61,865 bases of DNA from Magnetococcales bacterium WMHbin3 (GCA_002753185.1 PDZX01000020.1:1-61865); one strand, 5' to 3'. Positions 46,059 to 59,559 are shown, counted from the stretch's first letter. Made by a program: numbers and translations. The notes: generated by a model not told the origin, from the letters alone.

Positions 46059-47206
46059 CCACCGGCACTCCCAGACGGATAAAAGGCGGGAACCGGATAA
46101 ATCGCCCCCAGAATCGCCGGCGCGCTGGCCCCGGTGGCCGCCGGCAGGGACGAGGGCAACCCCTTGAGGGTGCGCACCGCGAACCAGGCAAAGGCCTGCG
46201 CCTCCAGGGAGTCGGCATCCACCCCCAGATCGGTGGCATCCTGAATGCGCGTGCCAGGAAGACGCCCGGCCAGCGACTCCACCAGAAAACGATTGCGCGC
46301 CCCGCCGCCGCACAGGATCATCCGCTCCGGTCGCGGCGGCAGGAGTACACTGGCGGCATCGGCAATGGTCTCCACGGTGAAACGGGTCAAGGTGGCGAAA
46401 CCATCGTTGCCGGCCATATGCGGAAACACGGCCAGAAACCGCTCCAGCAATTCGACCCCGAACGCCTCGCGTCCGGTGGATTTGGGAAAGGGACGCGCCA
46501 GATAGGGATCCGCCATGAGCCAGGCCAGGGCCTTGGGATCCACCGTGCCGGCGGCGGCCTGACGTCCGTCGATGTCGGAGCGCATGGCGCCCTCGCTGAG
46601 CCTGGCCGCCAGCAGATCCAGCAGGGTGTTGGCCGGTCCCACGTCCCCGGCGACCAGCGGGCGGCGCGGATCCCCGGAGAGGGCGGTGATGTTGGCCACC
46701 CCACCGAGGTTCATCACCGCCACCCCCTGACCGGGACGGGAAAAGAGCACCTGATGGAACAGAGGCGCCAACGGCGCCCCCTCGCCGCCGCGCACCATGT
46801 CGGCAGGCCGGAAATCGGCCACCGTGGTGACCCCGGTGCGAAAGGCGATCTCGTATGGATCGCCGATCTGCAAGGTGAAAAGAGGCGGACGATGCCGGAC
46901 GGTCTGGCCATGGCTGCCGATCACCGCGACCCGCTCCATGGCCAACCCCGCCTCCTGGCAGACCCGCAAGGCGGCCTGGGCGAACAGCCCGCCCAGTTCC
47001 CGATGCAAGGCGCCCATGCGGTCCAACTCGCCGAAACCGGGTTGATAGAGATCCAGAATGCGGCGATGGATCTCCAGGGGATACGGAATCGCGAGCGAAG
47101 CCAGCAGACGCGGCGCGCCAATGCCGTCCGTGCGTGTCAGCACCGCGTCGATGCCGTCGGCGGAGGTCCCGGACATCAAACCTACCGCGAGTTGAGGTCC
47201 ATCCAT
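46055..47206 (-). CDS. anmK: Anhydro-N-acetylmuramic acid kinase
   Basis: 383 residues. The N-terminus VGLMSGTSADGIDAVLTRT is the family signature, followed by VIGSHGQTVRHRP and a C-terminal ILCGGGARNRFLVESL ATPase motif. It phosphorylates and opens anhydroMurNAc from cell-wall recycling to MurNAc-6-phosphate. It is divergent from tyrS, a common arrangement in proteobacteria. Confidence 0.95.
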   Translation of the reverse strand: MDGPQLAVGLMSGTSADGIDAVLTRTDGIGAPRLLASLAIPYPLEIHRRILDLYQPGFGELDRMGALHRELGGLFAQAALRVCQEAGLAMERVAVIGSHGQTVRHRPPLFTLQIGDPYEIAFRTGVTTVADFRPADMVRGGEGAPLAPLFHQVLFSRPGQGVAVMNLGGVANITALSGDPRRPLVAGDVGPANTLLDLLAARLSEGAMRSDIDGRQAAAGTVDPKALAWLMADPYLARPFPKSTGREAFGVELLERFLAVFPHMAGNDGFATLTRFTVETIADAASVLLPPRPERMILCGGGARNRFLVESLAGRLPGTRIQDATDLGVDADSLEAQAFAWFAVRTLKGLPSSLPAATGASAPAILGAIYPVPAFYPSGSAGG

Positions 47207-47227
47207 CGTGCCATCTCCCGCGCTATC

Positions 47228-47236
47228 TGTTATAGT
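47228..47236 (+). promoter_or_regulatory. Candidate extended -10 element for tyrS
   Basis: TGTTATAGT gives an extended -10 (TG plus TATAGT at 47231-47236) about 40 bp before tyrS. No good -35 box lies 17 bp upstream, which is acceptable for extended -10 promoters. Confidence 0.4.
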
Positions 47237-47277
47237 GGGTAACGTGCGTCAACCGATCCAACAGACTGGAAAAAAAC

Positions 47278-48489
47278 ATGATACCTGTCAATGAACAAAT
47301 GGCTGTCATCCGCCGGGGGGCGGCCCACATCATCTCGGAAGAGGCGCTGCGCGACAAGCTCGCCCGCGCCATGCAAACGGGAATTCCCTTGCGGATCAAG
47401 GCGGGATTCGATCCCACCGCCCCGGATCTGCATCTGGGGCATACCGTGCTGTTGCAAAAAATGCGGCAGTTTCAGGAACTGGGCCATGAGATCCTCTTTC
47501 TGATCGGCGATTTCACCGGTCTGATCGGCGATCCCACCGGCAAGAACGAAACCCGCAAACCCCTCTCTCCAGAGACCCTGGCCGCCAACGCCGCGACCTA
47601 TCGGGCGCAGGTGTTCCGCATCCTCGATCCGCACAAGACCAGGGTGGTGTTCAACAGCGAATGGATGGGACAAATGAGCGCCGCCGAATTGATCCGTCTG
47701 GCGGCCCGGCAGACCGTGGCGCGCATGCTGGAACGGGACGATTTCACCAAACGTTATCATGCGGGGGTTCCGATCGCCATCCATGAATTTCTCTATCCCC
47801 TGGTGCAGGGTTACGACTCGGTGGTGTTGCGGGCGGACGTGGAGCTGGGCGGGACCGATCAGACCTTCAATCTGCTGATGGGGCGCGAATTGCAGAAGGA
47901 GTATGGCCAGGAGCCGCAATGCGTGGTGACCCTGCCGATCCTGGAAGGGCTGGACGGGGTGCGCAAAATGTCGAAATCCCTCAACAACTACATCGCGATC
48001 CAGGATCCGCCGGAGGAGATCTTCGGCAAGACCATGTCGATTTCCGATGCGTTGATGTGGCGCTATTACGAACTGCTCTCGGATCTGCCCCTGGAGGAGA
48101 TCCGGCATCTCCAGACGGAGACCGAAGCGGGCCGCTTTCACCCCATGGAGGCCAAGAAGCGTCTGGCCGGGGAGCTGACGACCCGTTTTCATGACGAGCA
48201 AGCCGCTCTTCGGGCGCGTGACGGCTTCGAGGCGCGCTTTGCCCACAAGGAGCTGCCCGACGACATGGAAGAAATAACACTTGTCACCAGCGAGGGCGTT
48301 CTGGGCTTGGCGGAGGCGATGCGGCAAGCGGGCTTGACGGCCTCCAACGCCGAGGGGATCCGGTTGATTCGTCAGGGCGGGGTGGTGGTGAACGGGGTCA
48401 AGGTGGAAGACACGCGCATGGTGCTCGCGCCGGGCGAGGCGATCCTGAAAGTGGGCAAACGGCGTTGCGCGCGGCTGATCCTGACCTGA
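47278..48489 (+). CDS. tyrS: Tyrosyl-tRNA synthetase
   Basis: 403 residues, class I. The PDLHLGHTV (HIGH-type) and KMSKS ([10 protein letters not shown]) motifs are present, [15 protein letters not shown] lines the active site, and the C-terminal S4 RNA-binding domain ends the protein ([18 protein letters not shown]). The form with HLGH resembles the TyrZ-type enzymes. Charges tRNA-Tyr with tyrosine. Confidence 0.96.
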   Translation: MIPVNEQMAVIRRGAAHIISEEALRDKLARAMQTGIPLRIKAGFDPTAPDLHLGHTVLLQKMRQFQELGHEILFLIGDFTGLIGDPTGKNETRKPLSPETLAANAATYRAQVFRILDPHKTRVVFNSEWMGQMSAAELIRLAARQTVARMLERDDFTKRYHAGVPIAIHEFLYPLVQGYDSVVLRADVELGGTDQTFNLLMGRELQKEYGQEPQCVVTLPILEGLDGVRKMSKSLNNYIAIQDPPEEIFGKTMSISDALMWRYYELLSDLPLEEIRHLQTETEAGRFHPMEAKKRLAGELTTRFHDEQAALRARDGFEARFAHKELPDDMEEITLVTSEGVLGLAEAMRQAGLTASNAEGIRLIRQGGVVVNGVKVEDTRMVLAPGEAILKVGKRRCARLILT

Positions 48490-48492
48490 CCA

Positions 48493-49311
48493 TCACTTCC
48501 AGAGCAGGCGAATCCCCACGGCGAGCAGAAAAAAACCGAAGCCGCGCCTGAGCAGGACCGGTTCCAGGGCATGGGCCAGGCGCACCCCGACGGGAGTGGT
48601 GAGCAAGGTGCCGCAGATGATCCCCAGAAAGGCGACCGGCATCACGTATCCCACGGCCCCGGTGGGCAGTTCGAGGTTGTTCCAGCCCGCCTGGATGTAA
48701 CCCAATGATCCGGCGGTCGCCAAACCCAGGCCGATGGCGGAGGCGGTTCCCACCGCCTGACGCATAGGGAGTCCGGAGATGAGATTGAGGGCCGGAACCG
48801 AAAGGGTCCCCCCACCGATGCCGAACATGCTGCTCAGGCTGCCCACCCCCAGGCCGATCAGGGGATTGAGGTTGGAGGAGAGGGTTTTTGGTCCCGTGTT
48901 GTCGCCATTGGCGGCATGGATCATCTTGGCGCCCACGCCGATTTCAAACAATCCGAACAGCTTGATCAGGAGGGCGCCCGACATGGCGGCGGCCAATTGG
49001 GAACCCAGCCAGGCCCCCAGCAGCACGCCCGGAAGATACTGACGCGTCAGTGGCCAGTGGACGCCGTCACGACAATGGTGATTCCAGGTGGCCGAGATGT
49101 TGGTGACGACGATGGTGGCCAGGGAAGTGCCCACGGCCAGTTGCATGGCAATGACCGGATTGATCCCGTCCAGATGGAACAAAAGCAGCAGGACCGGAAC
49201 GATGATGATCCCCCCGCCCACGCCGAAAAGTCCGGCGATGACGCCCGCGAACACCCCGCAGATGAGAGCGCCGACAAACATCGCCGCCATGCTCAGGCTG
49301 ATCCAGTGCAC
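48493..49311 (-). CDS. TSUP/TauE-SafE family sulfite or sulfonate exporter
   Basis: 272 residues with GTG start, about eight TM segments. The two repeats each carry a Gly-rich motif: AGLFGVGGGIIIVPVLL and SMFGIGGGTLSVPALNL. The family exports sulfite, sulfoacetate or similar organosulfur anions. In a sulfur oxidiser sulfite export would make sense, but the substrate is inferred. An ATG 21 bp downstream is an alternative start. Its stop lies 4 bp from the tyrS stop (converging genes). Confidence 0.88.
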   Translation of the reverse strand: MHWISLSMAAMFVGALICGVFAGVIAGLFGVGGGIIIVPVLLLLFHLDGINPVIAMQLAVGTSLATIVVTNISATWNHHCRDGVHWPLTRQYLPGVLLGAWLGSQLAAAMSGALLIKLFGLFEIGVGAKMIHAANGDNTGPKTLSSNLNPLIGLGVGSLSSMFGIGGGTLSVPALNLISGLPMRQAVGTASAIGLGLATAGSLGYIQAGWNNLELPTGAVGYVMPVAFLGIICGTLLTTPVGVRLAHALEPVLLRRGFGFFLLAVGIRLLWK

Positions 49312-49404
49312 GACGCTACCTGGCGCACCGGAAATGGCGGAATGGGAAACGGCAATGGCATGGCGGGCATCTCTTTGGATCGGCTCCCTGTTGGTCGAGT
49401 GAGG

Positions 49405-49427
49405 CCGCTCGTCTCGTCATCGAGCGG
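49405..49427. other. Hairpin in the gap between the TSUP exporter and htpX
   Basis: CCGCTCG at 49405-49411 pairs with CGAGCGG at 49421-49427 around a 9-nt loop. No T-run follows. It lies in a 261-bp divergent gap in which I recognise no gene; role unknown. Confidence 0.35.
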
Positions 49428-49572
49428 TTGCCGGGACGATTATTCCATGCCATCATCCCGCTGGCAATCGCAAAAGAAATCCGGCCAGCGACATTGAATT
49501 TTTTCCAGCGATGGCCATCTTAAGGGTACAGAACCGATCCCAACCACCCGGAACCACGATTGGGGAACGACC

Positions 49573-50418
49573 ATGACCGATTTGCGCACCTATCTTCTGA
49601 TGGCGGGTTTGACGGGGCTGTTTCTGGCCATCGGCCATGCGCTGGGGGGCCAGAACGGCATGATGATGGCCCTGCTGCTGGCGGCGGGGATGAATTTCTG
49701 GGCCTACTGGTTTTCCGACGAGGCGGTTTTGTCCATGCACAACGCCTTCGAGGTCGGCCCGCAACAGGCCCCGGAGCTGCATGGCATCGTCCAGGAGCTG
49801 GCGCGACGGGGCGGGATGCCCATGCCACGGGTGTTTCTGATCGACGACGACTCGCCCAACGCCTTCGCCACCGGACGCGACCCGGAACACGCGGCAGTGG
49901 CGGCAACCACCGGAATTTTGCGCATCCTCAACCGCGAGGAGCTGGCCGGGGTGATGGCCCACGAAATGGCCCACGTCCGGCATCGGGACATTCTGATCGC
50001 CACCATCACCGCCACCCTGGCCGGCGCGATCACCTCCATCGCCCATTTTTCGCAACTGTTTTCGGGACGTTCCAGCAATGACGAGGAGGGACGCGGCGGG
50101 TTGTGGCAGATCCTGATGCTCGTACTGGCGCCCGTTGCCGCGATGCTGATCCAGATGGCCGTCTCCCGCTCCCGCGAATACGAGGCCGACGCCGGGGGGG
50201 CGCAGTTGTGCGGCAATCCCTTGTGGCTGGCCTCGGCCTTGGGCAAACTGGAGATGGGCAGCCGGCGGATTCCGCTGCAAAGCGCGGAAGCCAATCCGGC
50301 CTCGGCCCACATGTTCATTGTCTCGCCTTTGTCGGGTTCCATGTTGGCGGGGCTGTTTTCCACCCATCCTCCCATGGAGGAGCGCATCGCGCGTTTGCAA
50401 CGGCAGGCCTATCGATGA
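49573..50418 (+). CDS. htpX: Membrane metalloprotease HtpX
   Basis: 281 residues, four TM segments. The zinc site is [10 protein letters not shown] (HExxH) with the third ligand in [10 protein letters not shown]. It removes damaged inner-membrane proteins together with FtsH. The stop overlaps the rpe start (ATGA). Confidence 0.95.
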   Translation: MTDLRTYLLMAGLTGLFLAIGHALGGQNGMMMALLLAAGMNFWAYWFSDEAVLSMHNAFEVGPQQAPELHGIVQELARRGGMPMPRVFLIDDDSPNAFATGRDPEHAAVAATTGILRILNREELAGVMAHEMAHVRHRDILIATITATLAGAITSIAHFSQLFSGRSSNDEEGRGGLWQILMLVLAPVAAMLIQMAVSRSREYEADAGGAQLCGNPLWLASALGKLEMGSRRIPLQSAEANPASAHMFIVSPLSGSMLAGLFSTHPPMEERIARLQRQAYR

Positions 50419-51071
50419 TCAAGATCGCCCCTTCCATTCTGTCCGCCGACTTTTCCCGCCTGGGAGAGGAGATCCGCGCCGTCGAGGCCGCCGGGGCGGA
50501 TTACATTCATGTCGATGTCATGGACGGGCATTTCGTGCCCAATCTGACCATCGGGCCTCTGGTGGTGCAAGCCATCGGCCGGGTGGCGTCCAAACCATTG
50601 GACGTGCATCTGATGATCTCGCCGGTGGATGAATTCATCCCCGCCTATGTCAAGGCCGGGGCCGCCATCGTCACGGTACACGCCGAGGCGACGATCCATC
50701 TGGACCGCACCTTGAACCTGATCCGGGATTCCGGTTGCAAGGTGGGCGTGGCCTTGAATCCCTCGACCCCGATATGCAATCTGTCGTCGGTGTTGCATCT
50801 GGTGGACATGGTGGTGGTGATGAGCGTCAATCCGGGCTTCGGCGGGCAATCGTTCATTCCGTATGCGTTGCACAAGATCAAGACCATCCGGCGCATGATC
50901 CACGAACGGGGGTTGCAGGTGGCGTTGGAAGTGGACGGGGGGATCAAGCCGGACAACATCCGGGAGGCGGCGCAGGCGGGGGCCGATGTGTTCGTGGCCG
51001 GTTCCGCCGTGTTTTCGCAACCCGATTACGCGGCGGTCATCCGGGAATTGCGCACGAATGCCGCCGGATAA
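50415..51071 (+). CDS. rpe: Ribulose-phosphate 3-epimerase
   Basis: 218 residues, TIM barrel. Signatures: [51 protein letters not shown] and [12 protein letters not shown]. Interconverts ribulose-5-phosphate and xylulose-5-phosphate. Coupled by overlap to htpX before it and rsmB after it (14-bp overlap), forming a tight three-gene unit. Confidence 0.96.
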   Translation: MIKIAPSILSADFSRLGEEIRAVEAAGADYIHVDVMDGHFVPNLTIGPLVVQAIGRVASKPLDVHLMISPVDEFIPAYVKAGAAIVTVHAEATIHLDRTLNLIRDSGCKVGVALNPSTPICNLSSVLHLVDMVVVMSVNPGFGGQSFIPYALHKIKTIRRMIHERGLQVALEVDGGIKPDNIREAAQAGADVFVAGSAVFSQPDYAAVIRELRTNAAG

Positions 51072-52368
51072 TCCCCGCCGCAGCGCCATCGACGCGGTCG
51101 TGCGGGTGACGCGGGACGGTCTGGCCCTGGAGCCGGATGCCGGTTTTTTTGGCCAATTGCCGGCGCGGGAGCGCGGCCTGGCCAGGGAGATCGCGACGGG
51201 CACCTTGCGTTTTCTTTCGACAATCGATGCCCTCTTGTTGTCGTGCATGCCCCGTCCCCTGGCCAGGGGGCGGCATTTCCTGTGGGCGGTCATGCGCACG
51301 GCCATGTATCAGGCCCGTTGGATGCGGATTCCGGTGCATGCCGCCGTACACGAGGCGGTGGAACTGGTCAAAAACTCGCCGGATCGTCCCAAGGCGGGAT
51401 TCGTCAATGCTGTGTTGCGGCAGGCGGTGCTGGTGGATCCGACCGGATTGTGGTCCGGCTTGCAGGACCCGGCGGCGCGCCTCTCTTTGGAGTTGTCGTA
51501 TCCCGAATGGTTGACGAGACGCTGGCTGGCGCGCATTGGCGAGGAACGGACCCGCGCCAGGATGGAAGCCGGCAATCGCGAGGCGGATTTGACGTTGCGG
51601 GTCAACACGCTGGTTGCGGATCGGGATTTTTTCATTGATTTTACCAATGGCCGTCCGTTTGGGAGGGATGGGGTGGTTGTCGACACCCCTGGACCGATCG
51701 AGGAGATCCCCGGCTATCGGGAGGGTTGGTTTGCCGTGCAGGATGGGGCGGCGCAGTGGGCCGGGCGATTGTTGGGGCCGGCTGCTGGCGAGGAGATTCT
51801 GGATTTGTGCGCCGCGCCGGGGGGCAAGACCACCCACCTGGCGGCGCTTGCCGGGGGGAAGGCGCGCATTTATGCCGTGGATCGCAGCGAGGTCCGTTTG
51901 CGGCGTTTGCGGGAGAATCTGGCGCGTTTGCGGGTCGATGGGGTGGAGGTGGTGGTCGGGGATGCAGTTGCGGACGATTATCTGCCTGACATGACCTTCG
52001 ATCGGGTTCTGGTGGATGCGCCGTGTACCGGGACCGGGGTGATCCGGCGCCATCCGGAGATCAAGTGGCGGCGTGGCGTTGAGGATCCCTGCCGCATGGC
52101 CGAGACCCAGCGCCGGATTCTGGAGTCGGCGGCCCGGCGGGTGCGTCCTGGCGGTGTTCTTGTCTACGCGGTGTGTTCCCTGGAGCCGGAAGAGGGAGAA
52201 GACCTGATCGCCGCCTTTTTGGCCGCCCACCCCGATTGGCGGCGTCAGCCGATCACCGTCGAGGAGGGCGTTCCGGTCCAGGCCATCACTGGTGAAAAAG
52301 ATTTTTTTTCCGAGCCGGGGTATGAGGGGATGGATGGCTTTTTCCTATCCAGACTGTGCCGCCGATGA
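51058..52368 (+). CDS. rsmB: 16S rRNA (cytosine-967-C5) methyltransferase RsmB
   Basis: 436 residues. An N-terminal NusB-like RNA-binding domain ([20 protein letters not shown]) precedes the SAM methyltransferase: [47 protein letters not shown] (PC catalytic motif) and [13 protein letters not shown] (second Cys). The start MPPDNPRR gives a 14-bp overlap with rpe; a further 24 upstream codons are open but lie inside rpe. Confidence 0.94.
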   Translation: MPPDNPRRSAIDAVVRVTRDGLALEPDAGFFGQLPARERGLAREIATGTLRFLSTIDALLLSCMPRPLARGRHFLWAVMRTAMYQARWMRIPVHAAVHEAVELVKNSPDRPKAGFVNAVLRQAVLVDPTGLWSGLQDPAARLSLELSYPEWLTRRWLARIGEERTRARMEAGNREADLTLRVNTLVADRDFFIDFTNGRPFGRDGVVVDTPGPIEEIPGYREGWFAVQDGAAQWAGRLLGPAAGEEILDLCAAPGGKTTHLAALAGGKARIYAVDRSEVRLRRLRENLARLRVDGVEVVVGDAVADDYLPDMTFDRVLVDAPCTGTGVIRRHPEIKWRRGVEDPCRMAETQRRILESAARRVRPGGVLVYAVCSLEPEEGEDLIAAFLAAHPDWRRQPITVEEGVPVQAITGEKDFFSEPGYEGMDGFFLSRLCRR

Positions 52369-52619
52369 ACACGATGGAGCAATTGAAAACTCTCGGTGCC
52401 GGACGTTCGGCCCCGGAGGATGTGATCTCCCTCTATCGTCAAGCCTTTCTTCAATTTGGCGCCCAGTCGCTGTGGAGTCGTCAACCGAGCGACCAACCCA
52501 CCCTTGCGCAGGCGCTGGTCATCGCCGATTGCCTGCGTCGCGAGGGTAATCTGGCAACCCGCGCCTTTGCCGCACGGATCGAGGAGGCCTGCCGTGCCGC
52601 TCTCCAAACTGCAAAGTGA
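52365..52619 (+). CDS. Small protein of unknown function preceding the nucleotidyltransferase
   Basis: 84 residues, helical by appearance (EDVISLYRQAFLQFGAQSLW; ALVIADCLRREGNLATRAFA). No known family recognised. Its start overlaps the rsmB stop, and its last 26 bp overlap the GTG start of the nucleotidyltransferase. The tight coupling suggests the two form a pair, as with antitoxin/toxin partners, but nothing in the sequence proves that. Confidence 0.65.
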   Translation: MNTMEQLKTLGAGRSAPEDVISLYRQAFLQFGAQSLWSRQPSDQPTLAQALVIADCLRREGNLATRAFAARIEEACRAALQTAK

Positions 52620-53685
52620 AATCCTCTTGCTGCTTGCCTCGCACAGAAACCCGGAAAGCCATGTCGCCGGGGCGAGTGCCTTGAACCAGCACGGCCCGCG
52701 TTTTTCAGGTGACATCGATATCTTCCACGACCACGAAGAGGCTGTTGCCCTGGCCTGCGAGGCCGATTCCAGACTATTGATGGAAAACGGTTTTTTTATT
52801 AAATGGCTGCGGCGGTATCCAGGGTTGCATGCCGCCGTGGTGGAACGGGCGGAGGAAAGGACAAAACTGGAATGGCTGCAAGACAGCGATTTCCGCTTTT
52901 TCCCGACCGTTGCGGATGAACTGTTCGGCCACCGCCTGCACATCATCGACCTTGCGACCAACAAAGCCCTGGCTGCCGCTGGCCGCCGTGAACCGCGCGA
53001 CGTGCTTGATCTCATCTATATTCACGAGCACCATTTGCCCCTTGGCGCGGTCCTCTGGGCAGCGGTTGCCAAGGATATCGGTTACTCCCCGGAAAGCCTG
53101 ATCACGGAAATCCGTCGCAACGCTCGCTATCGGGCCGATGATTATGCCGATCTGGCGTTGGTCGAGCCAGTCGATGCCGCCACCGTCACCCGCAACCTGC
53201 GCCAGGCGCTCGACGAGGCCGAGGCGTTCGTCCGCGCCATGCCTCCTGGCAAGGAGGGGTTGCTGTTTCTGAAAAATGGCGTACCGGTGCAACCGGACCC
53301 GGATCACCTAGCCGATTATGTGGAACATGCGGGCCAACGACGCGGCCATTGGCCCTCCTCCCCCGAAATCGCGGCGGCCATGGTGGCGTTTTACGCATTG
53401 TCAAACGACGGCAGGATGGCTACATTGACAAGAGATTCTCATTCCAACCCAGATCCAAAAGGAACTCCCCCCATGCAAACCCCGATCGTACTCGACCTGC
53501 CCGCCGGCGAACACTACATCTGCGTCTGCGGCAAAACCGGCAATGCCCCACACTGTGACGGCTCCCACAAGGGAAGCGGCAAGACCCCCCGCCATGTGGT
53601 CATGGCGCAAGCCGGCACCGTCGCCGTCTGCTCCTGCGGCAAATCCAATAGCCCGCCAACGTGCGACGGCTCCCACAAGAACTGA
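52594..53685 (+). CDS. Nucleotidyltransferase-like protein running in frame into a two-CDGSH iron-sulfur domain
   Basis: 363 residues with GTG start (GGAGG seven bases upstream). Residues 1 to about 280 resemble an AbiEii-type nucleotidyltransferase: HVAGASALNQHGPRFSGDID (the GASA...DID core at about 23-42), HIIDLATNKALAAAGRREPR and DVLDLIYIHEHHL. Residues about 294-363 hold two CDGSH [2Fe-2S] motifs, CVCGKTGNAPHCDGSHKG and CSCGKSNSPPTCDGSHKN. Usually these are separate genes. An internal ATG at 53473 with its own GGA and a promoter-like sequence could make the CDGSH part alone. Whether both products are made is open. Confidence 0.75.
   Translation: MPLSKLQSEILLLLASHRNPESHVAGASALNQHGPRFSGDIDIFHDHEEAVALACEADSRLLMENGFFIKWLRRYPGLHAAVVERAEERTKLEWLQDSDFRFFPTVADELFGHRLHIIDLATNKALAAAGRREPRDVLDLIYIHEHHLPLGAVLWAAVAKDIGYSPESLITEIRRNARYRADDYADLALVEPVDAATVTRNLRQALDEAEAFVRAMPPGKEGLLFLKNGVPVQPDPDHLADYVEHAGQRRGHWPSSPEIAAAMVAFYALSNDGRMATLTRDSHSNPDPKGTPPMQTPIVLDLPAGEHYICVCGKTGNAPHCDGSHKGSGKTPRHVVMAQAGTVAVCSCGKSNSPPTCDGSHKN
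53398..53475 (+). promoter_or_regulatory. Possible internal promoter and start for a stand-alone CDGSH protein
   Basis: TTGTCA at 53398-53403 and TACATT at 53421-53426 with a 17-bp spacer, then GGA at 53461 and ATG at 53473. The 70-residue product beginning MQTPIVLDLPAGEHYIC would be a standard CDGSH protein. Evidence is positional only. Confidence 0.4.
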
Positions 53686-53705
53686 CTTTTGACCGGTGAA
53701 AAAGA

Positions 53706-57389
<3,684 letters not shown>

Positions 57390-57526
57390 GGCCGATCCTT
57401 TTTTTCGATAACGAAGACGATGCGGACTTGTGAAAACAGGATCTTTCTAGCATGATAAATCCGGTATCGCCAGTTCGCGTGGTGGCTCTCACGCTTGGCC
57501 AACAAGGAGCAGGGAGGTGCGGTGGC

Positions 57527-58018
57527 ATGAGATTGTCATGGATTTTCGCGGCATTACTGGTTGTTTTCCCCTGGCATGGCCATGGGGCGGAAAATGCCTA
57601 CAAGGAAATTTACAAAAATGGCCGCTATACCGTGCGCAAGGTCGAGGGCGCCTGCAAGCTGGAGATCGTCCTGTCCAAGAACGAACGGGATTTCCAGGCG
57701 ATTCTGGCCCTGTTTCCCTCGGATGATTACTACGGAGAACTCTTCACCGAAAAGGAAAAGGTGGGTCTGGCCCGCGACAAGGTGCTGATCGCCTTCGACA
57801 ATGGCAAGCCGCGCGCCCATCCCTTCATCCCGGACGCGGACGCCAAGGACAGCTTCTGGCGTTGGCAATACCTGGAGGATACCCAGGACCTTTTGGGATC
57901 CATTCAAAAAAAGGGGGAAATGCGCGTCAGTTTTTCCAACGGCACCCGGAATTTCGAGTTCGCCGTCCCCTTGAAGGGGAGCGGCAAGGCGATCCAGGCG
58001 TTGCGCAACTGCCGCTAG
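57527..58018 (+). CDS. Secreted protein of unknown function
   Basis: 163 residues. A signal peptide (LSWIFAALLVVFPWHGHGA) precedes a mature part with two cysteines (EGACKLEIVL and the near-terminal LRNC), likely one disulfide in the periplasm. The C-terminal segment (FAVPLKGSGKAIQALRNC) recalls invasion-associated-locus-B-like proteins, but this is weak. GGGAGGTG lies upstream of the ATG. The stop overlaps the pyrE stop by 4 bp (converging). Confidence 0.72.
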   Translation: MRLSWIFAALLVVFPWHGHGAENAYKEIYKNGRYTVRKVEGACKLEIVLSKNERDFQAILALFPSDDYYGELFTEKEKVGLARDKVLIAFDNGKPRAHPFIPDADAKDSFWRWQYLEDTQDLLGSIQKKGEMRVSFSNGTRNFEFAVPLKGSGKAIQALRNCR

Positions 58019-58680
58019 GAGGAACCGAACACCCCCCAGCGCTCCCGATAGGCCCGGATGGCGGCGAGTTGCTCCACCATGGCGGGATCATTGGACAGGA
58101 ACCGTTCCAGATCGGCCAAGGTGGCGATGGCGATGACCGGCACGTTATGACTGGCGCGCACCTCCTCGACAGCGCTCCGATCATTCGATCCGCGCTCCTG
58201 GCGATCCAGGGCGATGATCACCCCGGCCAGGGTGGCCCCGGCGGCCTGGATCAACGCCACCGACTCGCGTACCGAGGTCCCGGCGCTGATGACATCGTCC
58301 ACCACCATGACCCGGCCCTTCAGCGGCGCGCCGATGATCGTGCCCCCCTCGCCGTGATCCTTGGCCTCCTTGCGGTTGTAGGCGTAGGGGATGTCGCGCC
58401 GGTGATCCCGGTGCAAGGCGATGGCCAGGGCAGAGGCCAGGGGAATGCCCTTGTAGGCCGGACCGAACACCATGTCGAACCCGACCCCCGACCCCTCCAG
58501 GGCATGGGCGTAATACTGGCCGAGACGGTCCAGCAGTCCGCCCCGGTCGAAAAGGCCGGCATTGAAAAAATAGGGGCTGAGGCGACCGGCCTTGGTCTGG
58601 AACTGACCAAAACGCAATACCTTCGCCTCCAGGGCGAAATGGAGAAAAGAGGCTCCGGAAAGATCGTGCTCAATGGACAT
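58015..58680 (-). CDS. pyrE: Orotate phosphoribosyltransferase
   Basis: 221 residues. PRPP-binding motif VMVVDDVISAGTSVRES and the flexible loop region YAYNRKEAKDHGEGG are present, with FGPAYKGIPLA in the active site. Joins orotate and PRPP to OMP in pyrimidine synthesis. The ATG at MSIEHDL was chosen; a TTG eight codons upstream lacks a ribosome site. Confidence 0.95.
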   Translation of the reverse strand: MSIEHDLSGASFLHFALEAKVLRFGQFQTKAGRLSPYFFNAGLFDRGGLLDRLGQYYAHALEGSGVGFDMVFGPAYKGIPLASALAIALHRDHRRDIPYAYNRKEAKDHGEGGTIIGAPLKGRVMVVDDVISAGTSVRESVALIQAAGATLAGVIIALDRQERGSNDRSAVEEVRASHNVPVIAIATLADLERFLSNDPAMVEQLAAIRAYRERWGVFGSS

Positions 58681-58737
58681 GACCGTTGCGCCTGAGTGGG
58701 TCAAGAGGGATGGGAATCAACCGATGAAGTGTACGAC

Positions 58738-59028
58738 ATGAAAAGCGCGACGTCCAAGGGGGTCATTCTCGGTTTGGCGCTGCTGGTGGCCAATGCCTGG
58801 GCGCAATACCTCCTGTGGTTTGGCGAACAGGGGCTGGTCCGTTGGCGGCAGACCGAAAAGGAGTTGCTCACCATGCAGTCCGAGGTGGGTGACGTGGAGG
58901 CCCGCATTCAGGATTTGAAGGACGAGATCCTGCTATTGGAGAAAGACCCCACCGCCGTGGAGGCGGTGGCCAGACGCGATCTGGGGCTGGTCTACCCGGA
59001 CGAGATCGTCTTCATCGCGCCGCAATGA
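58738..59028 (+). CDS. ftsB: Septum formation initiator FtsB
   Basis: 96 residues. A short cytoplasmic start, one TM segment (VILGLALLVANAWAQYLLWF), then a periplasmic coiled coil (ELLTMQSEVGDVEARIQDL) and the family's ARRDLGLVYPDEIVF end. Works with FtsL and FtsQ at the division site. The start MKSATSKG was chosen; an upstream extension of 14 codons with GTG is also open. Confidence 0.9.
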   Translation: MKSATSKGVILGLALLVANAWAQYLLWFGEQGLVRWRQTEKELLTMQSEVGDVEARIQDLKDEILLLEKDPTAVEAVARRDLGLVYPDEIVFIAPQ

Positions 59029-59060
59029 ACCGAATCCGGTTTGGAATGTTCCGTTTTAAA

Positions 59061-59183
59061 TTATGGGAACCCTGGGGTCAATTGCGCGTTTATAGCATGT
59101 CGGATGTCCTCGCTGTCATCGCTGCCTAGTTGCATCCAACTGCCGAAACTTTCGGCCTGCGGTCTTTTCAGCACACGCGGCAT
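59061..59183 (-). pseudogene. parE: Truncated parE toxin remnant
   Basis: A 40-codon frame starting MPRVLKRPQAESFGSWM, 6 bp after parD. The first eleven residues match the usual ParE start, but the rest (QLGSDDSEDIRHAINAQLTP) does not, and a stop follows. ParE toxins are about 95 residues, so the toxin is deleted or frameshifted and should be inactive. Confidence 0.65.
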
Positions 59184-59189
59184 CGGATT

Positions 59190-59450
59190 TTACCCCTGCT
59201 TGTTCTGGGCGGCCAGTCGGGCGCGGCCACGCGCTTTTATGTCTCCCATGACAAGGGAAGTGGCTGGACCGCTATCAAGGCCATCTTGAATGTCACGCCG
59301 TAACTCCCCCAGCTTGATCTCGCGCATCTTATCGCGTTCCTCCAAAAGCCGTAGCGCTTCGCGCATGACCTCACTTGCAGAACCATAAAAGCCACTATCC
59401 ACCTTAGCCTTCACGAAACCCTCAAGATGTGGGGTAAGCGAGATATTCAC
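59190..59450 (-). CDS. parD: ParD-family antitoxin
   Basis: 86 residues, GTG start with GGAGG upstream. The N-terminal ribbon-helix-helix (NISLTPHLEGFVKAKVDSGF, YGSASEVMREALRLLEERD) is the ParD fold, which binds its own promoter and the ParE toxin. The partner gene downstream is only a remnant, so this is an orphan antitoxin. Confidence 0.9.
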   Translation of the reverse strand: MNISLTPHLEGFVKAKVDSGFYGSASEVMREALRLLEERDKMREIKLGELRRDIQDGLDSGPATSLVMGDIKARGRARLAAQNKQG

Positions 59451-59495
59451 GAAGCCTCCTCTTGAGCTTGAGATAACAAAAAATGCTAAAGATGG

Positions 59496-59504
59496 TTATA
59501 GCAC
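59496..59504 (-). promoter_or_regulatory. Candidate extended -10 for parD
   Basis: On the minus strand TGCTATAAC forms an extended -10 about 45 bp upstream of the parD start. A -35 is not clear. Autoregulation by ParD here would be usual for the family. Confidence 0.4.
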
Positions 59505-59559
59505 AGGATGGACAAAACAGCCAGCACTGTCATTTTGTCTAAAAATCCGGGATGAAATC

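Noticed and set aside
45255..46313. Longer phosphoesterase starting inside anmK
   Set aside because: The upstream extension overlaps anmK by about 250 bp in another frame; the GTG at 46058 overlapping the anmK stop is the sensible start.
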